Below are positions 41,001 to 51,416 of a DNA stretch of 64,000 bases, piece by piece. Origin of the DNA: Leptobrachium leishanense (Eukaryota; Chordata; Amphibia; Anura; Megophryidae); the NCBI GenBank assembly GCA_009667805.1, contig CM019070.1, positions 52,284,451 to 52,348,450 on the forward strand, read 5' to 3'. The stretch's first letter is position 1. Each line of letters starts with the position of its first letter. The notes below the pieces were generated by a model that was not told where the DNA came from, searched no databases, and worked only from the letters and a program-made list of their open reading frames with translations. The position numbers and the translations under genes are program-made.

Positions 41001-43865
41001 GCTACTGGTTTTAAATGTTTACTTTTCGAATACAAAATACTAGTTTGGGGCAAGATAATGTTCTGGGGGTTTTTGTTTTCAACTTCTCTTCCTGCACATG
41101 GCAATAAACGGACATGATTCAGTCCGAGCATACTTTTTTACATTATAGTTTAAAATATTTTCAAACCTCCCAAAGTACACAGTTATTGTAATAGTTAATG
41201 TGCATGCAGACATTAAACAAAAAGCAAGGAAGAAACCATTTGTATACTTTGAATTTTGTTTTGCAGTTATGGCTCGCTCCATTGCCCAAACTGTTTTTTC
41301 TTGGACTTTTTGTTTTCACTGTTGTTGCCAGAAAGTAATGCAGACTAATGCCGAAGGCAGACGGAAAAGTTATGTCTATAGGGTCTTTTCACTAACCTAC
41401 GAATTTGCCACTAAATTGCACCGAAAGGTGAATTTCACTATTCGGGGAAGTTCGCCTATTCACTAAACTGTCAATTCATCAAATACAGGTGAATTAATGG
41501 CAAAATATATGGTGCAGTTCGGTGATCTTCTGTGGCAGTGAAATTATCAGTGTTTCAGTTCAAGGTTAAGCAGGTGAATCCAATTTTTTTCCTTTTTTTT
41601 CCCCTCTTGCGGTTCAGTGGATTTTGCCAAGGCCATTTAAGCGATTGTTCTTTTTCGTGGGGCTTCGGCAACTCCATGGTGAAAATTCGCTAAATAGTGA
41701 TTGCACCAAAATTTGTGCACTAAGCAGCTGCAGGGCCTGTCGGAATGCCGATAGAGCATTCGGACAGGCCCTGCAGCTGCTCTCCGCGACGATACTTACC
41801 TTCCTGGGTGCCGCCGGGAATGTCTCCGCGCGCGCGCTCGTTGGAAGGACCCCAGCCGCGACCATGTGATCACGGCTGGGGTCCTCCCAACGAGCGCGCG
41901 CGTGGGAAACTTTCCCAGCTTCGCCCAGGAAGGGAAGTATCGTCGCGGAGAGCAGCTGCAGGGCCTGTCCGAATGCCGATAGAGCATTCGGACAGGCCCT
42001 GCAGCTGCTCACTGTTTATACTTACCTTCCTGGGCGACGCTGGGAATGTCTCCGCGTGCGCTTGTTTGAAGGACCCCAGCCGTGATCACATGGTCCCATG
42101 TGGTCGCGGCTGGGGTCCTTCCAACGAGCACACGCGCGGAGACATTCCCGGCGGCGCCCAGGAAGGTAAGTATCGCAGAGAGCAGCTCCAGGGGTGGCTG
42201 TCCAAATGCAGATAGAGCATTCGGACAGCCGCCGCAGCCCCTTGGATGCCGGCACGATGCCGGCTTCCGGTATCGGAAAAAATATTGTGGGTACTGCACG
42301 AGTACCAAGTACTCCTGCAGTACCCAGTATCGGCCCCGATACTAGTATCGGTGCAACCCTAACACAAAGCCATGAGACAAGCTCCTGTATTGCCAAAACA
42401 GAGTGCCCAGGGTCCTTGTTTGAGTTGGCCTCTCTGGACTTAGTGCTAGGGATGGACTCTTTTTTGCTTTCAATTTCATAATTATTGGTATCAGCCTTTT
42501 TATTTGACAATTAATTTTGGTGGCAATCCAGTGCTGATTTGAGTCTGCCACAGTAGGCTGACATCTTGGCGGTCAGCCTCAACATAGAAACCTAAGGAGT
42601 ATCTGTGCATCGTGGGAGATGTTCCAAACCAGCTGGAGGGCCGAGGTTGCTGACCCATTGCCTACAGGGTCATATGAGCAATCACTGCAAAGGCCAGAGC
42701 CTTGAAACAGCAAATGTTATTTGTAACAATAGCTTAATGCCAGGTAGGTACGTCCTGATGTGGGGCTGCTGCTGCAGCAGCCTGACATCATCTCCGGCCT
42801 GTTGATGGTTGCATCATTGGCTGCAGGCGGGCAGCTTGAGTTCTAGCCTACCTGCAGCAACAAATGATATACATCACGTGCCAGCTGGTGAGCAGGCCGG
42901 ACGCAGCCTGTAGACACCGGCGGGGCTTGCCATGCACTCCCTCCGTGTTCAGTTCCAAACAGCGTAGTACGCACTGTGGTATGAAAGGGTTAAAAAATAT
43001 TTTAATACATTTTATTAACAAACATTACATGTCCATTTCAGTTAATGGCATGTCTTTTTTTTAATTTTTTTTTTCTTCCTCACAACTCTAAAATGAACAG
43101 ATACTGGCCATCGTCCAGAAAGACTGATCCAGTATCGCTCTGAAAAAAATTGTCTATCCTTAAGGCTGCGTTTATAGTGAGCGACATGAAAATCGTGCAT
43201 ATCGCCATTATGTGCCACATCGCCATTATGCGTGATATTTCAACACCGGCAATGCAAATTGCAAAAAAGGCCATGTACCAGCAACGAGCTACAGGAGACA
43301 TTGAGCGACAAGATGTGAACAGCTCCATAGAGCGGAAATACAACAGTATTGTAGCAAAAATTGCACGATAAATCGCTCAGTGTTAACCGGTGCACCAAGT
43401 ATGGCCCTGTTTTCAGTGTTGTATGGGTGCTGTGCTTGTCCTGCTTCTAGTATTGGTCTGTTTGGCAGTTGAGGTGATGTGGAACTGCATTTGCAGGCTG
43501 AAGAGCTTCATGGGAAATGTGATTACAGCATATGCTACCAAAATATTTTGCAGACAAGTGACTTGAAATGTTTTATAGTGTGGAGACTGCAAACCTTCCT
43601 GATAAATTGTTCTTGATCTGGTTTTCATGAAACTGTTTTGTCACAGGAATCCATTAACGGTGTGAAAGGAAGATTGAGTAAAAGTCTTCAGATACAGACG
43701 CTGCTGAAGGCCTTTGAAGCACGAGACCGCAACATCCAAGAAAGCAACTGTGATAGGGTGAACTTCTGGTCCATAGTCAACTTGGTTGTAATGGTCACTG
43801 TATCAGTTATCCAGGTTTACATGCTACGGAGCCTGTTTGAGGACAAAAGAAAAAGTAGGCCCTAA
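31890..43865 (+). CDS. TMED5: TMED5 gene, p24-family transmembrane trafficking protein (complete, 4 coding exons)
   Basis: The joined exons give about 226 residues, close to the roughly 229 of human TMED5. In order: a signal peptide (about residues 1-24, with a Leu-rich core ALPLLLLLLASC), a GOLD domain (about 30-130) with the paired cysteines in the segments KECFYQ and YQFCFDN, a coiled-coil stalk (LSKSLQIQTLLKAFEARDRN), one membrane segment (SIVNLVVMVTVSVIQVYM), and a short basic cytosolic tail EDKRKSRP. p24 proteins cycle between ER and Golgi and act as cargo receptors in COPI/COPII transport; TMED5 has been tied to GPI-anchored and Wnt cargo. An in-frame ATG also exists at 31,785, but 31,890 puts the signal peptide at the N-terminus and is preferred. 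Confidence 0.96.
33060..33640. repeat. Two hAT-like foldback fragments in TMED5 intron 1
   Basis: CTACAATTCCCAGAATTCTA with its mirror TCATGGGAGATGTAGTTCAG (33,085-33,175), and a second block near 33,490-33,630 ending CCAAGGCTGCTGACCCCTGC, match the family at 9,596. Confidence 0.45.
33990..34790 (+). mobile_element. hAT-like element, copy 2, with internal insertion
   Basis: The body GGTGGCATGGGACTCCATCT and the right end GATTAATCGATTAGGAGAAT match copy 1 and the copies at 37.9 and 39.9 kb. At about 34,446-34,702 it is interrupted by an unrelated inverted-repeat segment with GAAGGAACGTCC... hairpins. Confidence 0.5.
36775..37080 (-). repeat. CR1/L2-type LINE 3' fragment (family B)
   Basis: It is co-linear with the copy at 13,935 but shorter, with the same 3' tail and the same AT-rich interior, ending near GGAGGTTATTCCATAACTGC. 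Confidence 0.6.
37501..37598 (+). CDS. TMED5: TMED5 coding exon 2
   Basis: The 98-bp exon follows a CGTTAAAG acceptor and encodes VLDGSSLDVDFTLISPNGEV with a short tail. It ends in phase 2 at a GTAAGT donor and forms the middle of the GOLD domain. Confidence 0.96.
37681..37864 (+). CDS. TMED5: TMED5 coding exon 3
   Basis: The 184-bp exon follows a TTCATGCAG acceptor only 82 bp after exon 2. It contains GDYQFCFDNTFSRIYEKVIF, the conserved second cysteine block of p24 proteins. It ends in phase 0 at a GTAACT donor. Confidence 0.96.
37906..38385 (-). mobile_element. hAT-like element, copy 3 (partial)
   Basis: It begins TAGGGCTGAAACAACTAATC and continues as the reverse complement of copy 1. It is cut at the other side by the TAA-flanked element at 38,386. 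It starts about 40 bp after TMED5 exon 3. Confidence 0.55.
38386..38809. mobile_element. Harbinger-like MITE, GGCTAGGGTCAGAC family, copy 1
   Basis: Ends are GGCTAGGGTCAGAC and GTCTGACCCTAGCC with TAA on both outer sides, a PIF/Harbinger-type TWA duplication. The interior is CpG-rich (GAACGCGCGTTCTGGCGCAC). No ORF. A second copy lies at 45,600. Confidence 0.75.
39117..39922 (+). mobile_element. TTAA-type element, family TTAACCTCCCTGGCGG, copy 2, with palindrome inside
   Basis: TTAA at both ends, with the same ends and subterminal hairpin as copy 1. A palindrome of about 310 bp at 39,388-39,697 replaces or interrupts the interior. Confidence 0.82.
39388..39697. repeat. Palindrome inside TTAA element
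   Basis: GGGATTCCTGTCCAGATGTA at the left is mirrored by TACATCTGGACAGGAATCCC at the right. The arms of about 145 bp are almost identical, and the loop contains GCTGTTGGATCTGGGCAAGC. Confidence 0.9.
39925..40765 (+). mobile_element. hAT-like element, copy 4, with nested insertion
   Basis: It matches copies 1-3 (GGTGGCACAGGACTCAAGCT ... right end AGTTGACAACTAG). At 40,116-40,410 it is split by a different element. It abuts the TTAA element on its left. Confidence 0.5.
40116..40410. mobile_element. Harbinger-like MITE (GGCTGGGTTCACACC ends), nested
   Basis: The inverted ends GGCTGGGTTCACACC and GGTGTGAACCCAGCC are flanked by TGA/TAA. The interior is dominated by GCGCG palindromes. Confidence 0.7.
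41723..42240. repeat. GC-rich tandem array of about 230-bp palindromic units
   Basis: GCAGCTGCAGGGCCTGTC recurs at about 41,724 and 41,954, with a diverged third start near 42,182 (period about 228-230 bp). Each unit has a hairpin of about 60 bp (GCCGATAGAGCATTCGGACA at its core) and a hairpin of about 150 bp (GGACCCCAGCCGCGACCATG and its mirror). It lies in TMED5 intron 3. Confidence 0.88.
42241..42362. repeat. hAT-like terminus (TATCGGTGCAACCCTA)
   Basis: A run of ATACTAGTATCGG-type palindromes ends in TATCGGTGCAACCCTA, the form of a hAT terminus known from fish repeats. It may be the outer end of the element that carries the 230-bp array. Confidence 0.4.
42595..42660. repeat. hAT-like fragment
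   Basis: The short piece CATCGTGGGAGATGTTCCAA ... GAGGTTGCTGACCC belongs to the 9,596 family. Confidence 0.4.
43647..43865 (+). CDS. TMED5: TMED5 coding exon 4 (stop codon)
   Basis: The 219-bp exon follows a GTCACAG acceptor. It encodes the stalk, the transmembrane segment and the tail KRKSRP, ending in TAA. The C-terminus nearly matches mammalian TMED5. Confidence 0.96.
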   Translation, partial: ESINGVKGRLSKSLQIQTLLKAFEARDRNIQESNCDRVNFWSIVNLVVMVTVSVIQVYMLRSLFEDKRKSRP

Positions 43866-44755
43866 CCAAGAGCCACCTAGCACTGGAAAAAAAAACTTCA
43901 TGTAAGCATTTTGCTTATTTTTAATCAAGGGCAAGAAGTTTCAAAACCAGTTTGTTTTTTTCTGTGAATTGCAAATCATTGTCCTCTTTGGAAACCTCTG
44001 TTGCAACTGGAAGAGATGGGGACTGATTCTCCACTGCCGACCCTTAAACCTGGTTTCATTTTTGTTTTGAAGGACATGCTCCTTGAGGGTGCTTACTTAG
44101 GTTTCTTTTTAAAAAAAGGCAACACAATTAATAACTGTCAATACAAACCCCTTCAGACTGCAACGGGAGGCAGCTGCCACCTGTGCCTGTCATACACTTT
44201 TACGCTTTGCTGATTCAGGGTGTTGTTTTTAAACAGTGTGGGCTCAGAAAAAGTATAGAAAATGAGTGGTGATAAAACTCTAAAGGTTAGTATGAAAGTG
44301 AAGTCACTAGGATAATTCTTTAATTTTTCACAGTTTAGCTGTAACTCCTATTTACATAACCTGACAACCCTGTAGCCAAAGACTAAATGTTGGGGTACAT
44401 GTGCTCTATATTAAAATTACCCTAGAACAATGCTCCTGGTAGAACAATCACTTTTACTGATCATAGATCTGTCCACTTGCACGGTGGTGCTTGGGATTAG
44501 ATGGAATGGAGCAAAGACTTAAATCAGTGACAGGAAAACCTTGACACCCCAGCTACTGCAGAACCCATGAGGTTTAATAACATGAAAGGATGGTTGGGTA
44601 TCATGGGACCTGTAGTTCAAATTGGTGCCAGCATTCGCCATCACTAAAGCTCTTTAAAAGACCTGGTTCCTCCTAAACCTTTCAGTCCACTGTACAACAC
44701 AGGAGATACATTTAAGGCATAAACCGCTGCCTGGAAGAAAAAAAATTGAACCCAC

Positions 44756-44850
44756 TGTCAAACTGTGGCCCCCCCAGATGTTTGAGCTACAACTCCCATG
44801 ATTCTCTACTTCATTCAAGGAATTGTAGGTTAGCATACAGCAGGGATGTA
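44756..44850. repeat. hAT-like fragment in TMED5 3'UTR
   Basis: CCCAGATGTTTGAGCTACAA and CTCCCATGATTCTCT, with a weak mirror ending near 44,850, match the 9,596 family. Confidence 0.4.
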
Positions 44851-45599
44851 AGACTCCTCTCCCCCTCATGTTACGAGGGCCACGTAGCTTGCCAAAATCT
44901 GTCATGAGGGATAGTCATCCATTCGTGTGCGTATTTGTGCAAGCCTGCTTACATTTCTATGAAAAGCCTGATCAAATTTAAATGTAATAAAGCTGCACCA
45001 CTTTCACATCAGCCCCAAATCCGCTACCCCTTCATTTCACTTCTTGTACAGTGTATAGAGGGTTTGCAGGGAATTTTAGGTGAGCACAATCAATGTACTG
45101 TCATCACAATAGCATTACTACTGGGTTTCTAGTAAATATCCTGAACCTTAGTTTGTCAAATGTTTTAAAATGACCAACTAATTGTAAAATTGACAAATGG
45201 GTTGTGAATGTTTACTTTTTTATATGGGGATATTTTTTTTTTTATCCAACTTCCGTATATCGAGGTGTGTAATCCTTTTGTGACATGGCTGGTTTGTATA
45301 CACTGATAAATTAACAATTTTAGAATTTAAATTCAAGGGCTTCTAACAAAGCAGGAGCACAGAAGTTCTTTATAAAAAGACATGTGACCTTGAGCCTCAG
45401 AGTTTAGGTGCACTCTGCATAGAGCTACAAAGTCTAAAATGATTTAGAGATTGTGTTTACATTGGGGGGGGGGGGGCGTAGTAAGAAAATCCTCATTGTG
45501 TTTGTTATAAATCCTCCTCCTGGATTCCTAAATATGCTGAAGAGGGACATATAGGTGGTTATACAATAAACAGCTCTTTCTAGTAGAATGGTTAACTAA

Positions 45600-46009
45600 G
45601 GCTAGGGTCAGACGAGCGCAGTGCGAACGCGCGTGCAGGCGCACTTAATCACGGCCGTAGTAGCAGCAAGTGCCAGGCAATGACGGCCAATATACGAAGT
45701 ACGGTCGCACAAAAGTCCGGCTGCGCAACGCAAGTGGAAAAACGAACGCAAAACCTCTAGTACGGTTGTACAGAGTGCACTGCGTCCGCTAGAGGCGTGT
45801 GTGCGTGAATTGGAGATGTCAGACACTGCTAATGACCGGCCAACATAACGTCCAGATGCACAAAGTGTTTTATTGATGATCCGTACAAAATCACGGATGC
45901 AAATGCGCATCGTATGACCGCTATCGCGTACTCCGTGAAAAAATGCGTCCATTCGTTCGAACGCACTTTTTCACAGACAACGTGAAAATGCATTCGTCTG
46001 ACCCTAGCC
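45600..46009. mobile_element. Harbinger-like MITE, GGCTAGGGTCAGAC family, copy 2
   Basis: It is co-linear with copy 1 at 38,386 (ACACTAATCACGG-type interior, TTTTATTGATGATCCGTACA) and has the same inverted ends. TAA lies on the left and TTAA on the right. It lies inside the putative TMED5 3'UTR, so it may be transcribed. Confidence 0.75.
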
Positions 46010-46284
46010 TTAACCGTGCTGAAATTCTGGCCCAGTCACTATTGGACTGCTCAACATTCCCCATTGTAGGTTTAAATGGTCTTTCTGCTGGTGTTTTTAA
46101 AATAGATGCTGCCCTGTGCAGATTTTGGAAATTATCATTTGTGTGGAATGTCCCAGGTCAGCAGCCTTGCCTCTCTCTTTCTCCTCCTCCCCCTCCCCCC
46201 CCCCCTGGCTTTTTCAGCCATTCAATAGGTTGGCAGATATTCATGAAAAATGTAGTTATAAAACAGCTAGGTGGTGAAATCGCT

Positions 46285-46345
46285 GACCCCTTGTCTATTG
46301 GTCGGCGCTGCAGAATATGCAGGTGCTATATAAATAAAGTATAAT
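46285..46345 (+). repeat. LINE 3' tail (family A), short
   Basis: GGCGCTGCAGAATATGCAGG followed by TGCTATATAAATAAAG is the terminal motif of the family seen at 2,930 and 29,110. Confidence 0.5.
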
Positions 46346-46964
46346 TAGGGAAATCACCTTAATATTGTATAAGTATGTCCGCTGTTGAATAGCAAGAGTT
46401 CAAGCTATGTATGAAAGAACAATGTAGTGTTCAGGTACCATAATTGTGAATTTAGTTATGTACATCCTATGTGACATTGTAATAAAGTGAAAAACAAGAA
46501 CACTATCCTAATGCACTTTAATGAAGGTTGAAATAGTAAAGCTGTAGTACAGAGGTTTAACATAAATATGATGTAACCAGTCACACAAATCAGTGGAAAC
46601 TTGTAATTCTAATGGAAAGAAAAAAAAATGTTTACACATTGACATTAGGAATGTACTGTACATAATTTATTTTTACAGATGCATGTTGTAGAGCTTAAAC
46701 GTTTTACAATAAAAGGATCTGTTAAAAATAAAACAAGGTTATGGCCTTTAAGGCAGGACCTGCTGACCACTAGCTGTTTATAGAACTGCAACTCCTGTTA
46801 GCATCGTGAATGTCAAATATTTGCATAAAATAAAAAGCCTGACAAAACAAGTGTGAATTTAATGATTTAAGCAAAGATTTCTCAATTTTTTTCCTGCAGA
46901 TTGGTAAATGTGCCACCTAAGTACTACATCTACCTATGGATAAGTATTTGAATCACACAGGGTG

Positions 46965-47386
46965 TTAAACAAATTAGACTGCCAGGGAGGTTTTCAAAAT
47001 TCTGTCTAAAGCGTCTAAAGTTTTTTTATGAAAAGAAATGTGTTTTATATAGCAATCATGTAATAATTAGGATTAACTCCCTTAAATCCGTGCAAATAAG
47101 AGTTCTTCAAAAGTAAAGTCCAGTCTTAGAATGTGTATGGTCTGTTAGTGCCCCCTAGTGGCCGTTCATGAGCAAGTTATGCTGTTGGGTTTTAGTTTGC
47201 TAATTTGCTGCCTGGGCCCGCCCCCCCCACTCATCATGTGACTCGCAGGGAGGGTTACCAGGAAGTAAGTCGCCACCATCACACTGCGGGGGACAACGAG
47301 TGAGCGCAGGATGAGGTGAGTATGCAGCCTGAGTGTGGCTCGGGGTTACCGTTCGAAGTCACACTCGGGAATACTGCCAGGGAGGT
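46965..47386 (-). mobile_element. TTAA-type element, family TTAACCTCCCTGGCGG, copy 3, with flipped end
   Basis: In reverse orientation to copies 1 and 2. TTAA is present at both ends (46,965 and about 47,383). The left terminal 22 bp read ACAAATTAGACTGCCAGGGA plus GG, which is the reverse complement of what belongs there, while the next bases continue normally. Confidence 0.82.
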
Positions 47387-47949
47387 TAAATATTCTAGCC
47401 TATATAAAATCTGGGAATGGTATAGGCATGAGATGGTTTGAAGTGACATCGCTCTACGTATGGACACCAAACTGACCAATACGAGGTTCTATACTCTTTC
47501 GCTGTAGATCTGTTCTTGGAACGCACACACTGGGGTAGGGGAGATAGTAATCTTTCCATTCAGTGCTACCAAAGTTTGGATGAAGAAGCCTGTGAAAGCG
47601 GCAATGGTGACACTCAGACGTCAAGAACAGGTGGGCTTTAATAAGCTGCAAAGACAGATTTCTGAACGTGACAGGAATATTTCTACATTACCACTTAAAT
47701 CTTTGCTGTGAGATTTTACCGATCATGTAGCCCGTGACCAATAGAGCTAAATTCTACAACACAACATCTCTATAGCAGATATTTTAGAAGCCGTAAAATG
47801 ATTAGGATACAGATGTAATCGGTTTACAAAAAATATTACATTTTAAGTAAAAAAAAGCCCTACCTTGTTCTAGGTTCTCACAGAAGTAACAGAAGTTGCA
47901 ACAATAGAAGCAGCCAGGATCCTGCAGCTGGTAGACAGCTGAATATTAT

Positions 47950-48099
47950 CAGGGTTATTCAAAGAGGTGAAAACCAGGAGAATGGTAGGAGAAGAGAACA
48001 ATCTAGACCAAATGGTAAAAGGTTTCTGATTTGGCCATTTTGATCTAGAATTTTTGCTTCAGGTCATTCTCCTGATTTTCACCTCTCTGAATAACCCTG
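47950..48099. mobile_element. Foldback MITE, copy 4 (short)
   Basis: CAGGGTTATTCAAAGAGGTG is mirrored by CACCTCTCTGAATAACCCTG, with TAT on both sides. At 150 bp it is about 30 bp shorter than the other copies. Confidence 0.8.
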
Positions 48100-48879
48100 T
48101 ATGATTCTTAGCATTAATCCATTCCCGCACATACTAAATCAATGCCAAAATGTAGCTTTATTTTGCAGATTAGAGGCCACAGAAACTGTTGCCAACTAGC
48201 ATGTTCAACACAAATTGCCCTGTCAGCTGTTTTATTAAAATAGCACCATTTTTTATTTTTTGGGGGGGTGGGCGTCATTGTCTGCTTGATTAGGTTATCC
48301 ACCAATTAACTAGGCGTTCAGCTTATAACCTCACAATGAAATGCCTGAGGAAGAATGCGCTTGGGAAAATACTGTTCCTGAAATCAGTTTCTTTTAGGTT
48401 CAAAATGTCCAATATTAAAAAAAGTTCATTATTGCATAGATCACTTAGCACAACGGACCGTATTAAAAAAAAAAAAAATGCAGTTTACACAATAGATTTT
48501 AAATACATTTTTCATTAAAGCAACAGTGCCAGACAGCAACTAGAAACCAATGAGAAAGGAGGGAAAGGAAAAAAAGGCCAGGTCAAAGAAGTAGTAGTCC
48601 AAACATTGAATCCTTAGTCATGGCTGCCATTTAAAGTGTCAGACACAGACCCTGGTTTACCGGTGGAATTGGGTTTACAGTATTCAGTATATTGAGACCT
48701 TCCCAGGTAAGCTAGAAGTCTATACAAAAATGCAAGTGTGAAGAGGAACATCTTGCCAGATAAAGTTTTGATTTTATTAACCCATACATTAAACAGATTA
48801 CACTTGCTGTATGACTCAAGCACAGAAAATCTTTTATTAACGTGGCAACGCAGAAGTTTCAGAACTCATGTACCTAGAA

Positions 48880-49056
48880 CAGTGTTTCCCAAACCTGTCC
48901 TCAGGACCCTCTGCCTCGCCAGGTTTTCCAGATATCTGAAGCACAGGTGATATGATTTGCTGCTCAGTGATTGCAGGATTCAGTCTGCATTTCTCCAAGG
49001 TGATCCTTACAATCTGGCCTGGTTGAGGGTCCCGAGGACAGGTTTGGGAAACACTG
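48880..49056. mobile_element. Foldback hAT-like MITE (CAGTGTTTCCCAAACC)
   Basis: The inverted ends CAGTGTTTCCCAAACC and GGTTTGGGAAACACTG are near-perfect. The flanking octamers ACCTAGAA and ACTTGGAA agree at 6 of 8 positions, a decayed 8-bp hAT duplication. Confidence 0.75.
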
Positions 49057-49199
49057 ACTTGGAAAGTTAGCCAGACACAAGGACATGAGATATGTGGTGG
49101 TAAGGCTCCCCTTTACGGGACTATGCACAGAGGTGTCTACAAACGTGTTTCAGCTGTTTTTACTGTAAAGTGCCAGTCTAGATAGTGTGTATAATGTCT

Positions 49200-51064
49200 C
49201 TCCCGCATATCCTTTATTAATATTATAGCTTATATCTGGATTCGGTGGACACCAGCTGCCCATAAAGCATGGGATGGCTGTCAAACAAGCTCATCTAAGA
49301 ATATTTTACATCATGTCTGGTCACGCCATTGTGGGCAATACATGTAGTCACACGTTCAGCTGGCATGGCTGGTGCCCAAGCCTGGCTCTTCTGTTTATTC
49401 ACCATATCAGAGTAAAGCACTAGCACTTCCCATAAAATCCCACACTCCTACCTCGCAGCTGTGGAACAGAGTTACACCAAGATACAAAGTTTACAGAACA
49501 GATGAGGGGTTTATGCACTAAAAAGCGAGTTTTGTTCTGTAGCAATCCAATATTCAAATAGAAAACAGCGAAGTACCAAAAGCTAAAAGATAAAAAAATA
49601 ATAAATATTCTGTGATTTATCTGTTGTAAAGTCATCACAACTTCCTGAATCTTAAAATAAGCCCTGTCAGTTTTATGGTGCTGTATAGAAAATATAATAC
49701 AGAGCGCAGATATGGGAGGAAATTCCCTACTTAACCTCTGGAGAGCTTGATTCAAGAACACACAAATGTAACAATAACATTTGGTCAAACTTGTGTATAA
49801 AACAAACCAAAAAAAGGTGAAATATCCACTCCATATTTTGCAGCGGAAATACTCCTAGACAATGCTTTGCAAAAACCAAACCATTTTGAGGGACATGATA
49901 TAAAGTTTTGAGTCTCTCGCTTTATTTCTAAATATTGCAGACTGGTAAGAGTCATCGCATCTGCAGGATTTGTTTCCGGGGGGGGGGCCACTGCAAAGCT
50001 ATCGCAGAGCATCACGTTATGGCACTAAATGAACATTAAGGAAAAAGGCAAGGAAATCAGAAGAGAAAAAAGCATTTGTTAGCATGGAAAACCCACCAGC
50101 TCTATTTTGTAACATTTCTGAATCACTAACCTGGGAATGAGGGATAAGAAAAGGCATTACAGATGCAGAACCAGTGGCACTGTGGCTTTAAGACACTTCA
50201 ATTATTTTATACAACTAAACCTCATCAGAGGCAGTGGGGGGGGGGGGGGTGGTAGACACCATCACTTTACTTTGCGTTTCTCACATCTTTTGACTTTTAC
50301 AGGATTAAAAAAAAACAAAAAACCTGCTCCCTCTGCTACAGAGGCATATTCATTGCTCCAACATATCAGGGGATTGTCTGGCAACAGAAGGAGCTAGAAA
50401 AACATTAATACACATGGAAATTACATTACAAAAGGAACAACATTAGCGAGAGGTCTGATCAGAAAATACTGTAAACTGCACTACATTCTTAGAAGCGTGC
50501 CGCACTGTTGCAGATATTTGGTTAAAAAACAAAAGTTCACTGGTAAACAGTGGCACACATCATTAAACCCTTTGTTGACGCTAGGCCAAACTAAAACCAC
50601 TCCAAAAATTAACAAAAAAACATTTTCATTAAAGCTTGACCAGTGTCAACAATAACCATGAATGACAGCCACCTTTGCATTAAACTACACCAAAAATCAG
50701 TAGGCCACACCAGGAGCTTGACCATATAAAAATATTTATTGTGGAGCGGCCACAGGGGTACTTGATTCAAGCGACGTTTCAGCGAAGTGCCTTAGTCGTG
50801 GTGTGGCCCGCTTTTTTTTGGTGTACACTATTGGTGGACTGCGGATCCCAGACAGTGGAGCACCCCAGCGCTGACCCGGCATTTGGCGAGCCACGCTGCG
50901 TTTGACTTTACATTAAACTACCCATTTGCAGCCAGGAGTTATGTGTATGAATTGAAATGTATTGCAGGCACTTTGGCTGGAAAAGGGCTGATGACAATAT
51001 AATAAGTTAATTATCTCTCCTCTTCAACAAACCTGGATGACGTAGAAAACGAAACCACACCCCG
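49200..51064 (-). other. MTF2: Putative MTF2 3' untranslated region
   Basis: AT-rich sequence follows the MTF2 stop on the minus strand, with several AATAAA hexamers (seen as TTTATT on the plus strand, for example near 50,747, 49,918 and 49,206). It includes a repeat fragment near 50,700-50,920. The actual end is undetermined. Confidence 0.4.
50700..50920 (-). repeat. Repeat fragment with GAAACG-box
   Basis: The minus strand contains GACTAAGGCACTTCGCTGAA then ACGTCGC, a weak version of the hairpin-plus-GAAACG motif in the large foldbacks. The rest is unclassified. Confidence 0.35.
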
Positions 51065-51416
51065 TCAGGAGGCAGTTGCGCCATCCCATTCTACGAGGTA
51101 CTGCACCTTTCCATCTAACGTCACGCGGCGTGCCAGTATGCGGTATTTTTCTCCACATGCTATTCTGCCAGCAGCACCAAAGTAACTGGTAATGGAACTC
51201 TTCAGATGATGCATCTGTAACTCCGGGTTGGTCAAGTTTTTGACGATATCTGTGTTTAGTCCAGAGAGCTGGGAATCCTCTTCCCTTTCATCGTTCGTTA
51301 CATCGGAATTGTGAACCTGCAGTGCTTTGCGTGGGTGGCGTCCACGTCTCTTCAGTGGTGGTAAAGTAGCCGACCAGGACCTCCCTGTCCGTGTTACTCT
51401 CCTTAAATCGTGAGGG
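51065..51416 (-). CDS. MTF2: MTF2 last coding exon
   Basis: The 352-bp exon encodes [20 protein letters not shown], then [20 protein letters not shown] and the conserved end VEWDGATAS before TGA. The acceptor is TTGTCAAG; upstream codons in the same frame are intron. This domain contacts SUZ12 in PRC2. Confidence 0.96.

Larger units (their letters stand above)
43866..46730 (+). other. TMED5: Putative TMED5 3' untranslated region
   Basis: No further coding signal follows the TMED5 stop. AATAAA hexamers at 44,986, 46,481 and 46,708 are possible polyadenylation sites. The AT-rich, mostly single-copy look supports a long 3'UTR. It contains a TAA-flanked foldback element at 45,600-46,009 and a hAT-like fragment near 44,760. 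The true end cannot be decided from sequence alone. Confidence 0.5.

Noticed and set aside
41614..42510. Open frames up to 162 codons on both strands
   Set aside because: They are produced by the palindromic 230-bp array; the same peptide words occur on both strands.
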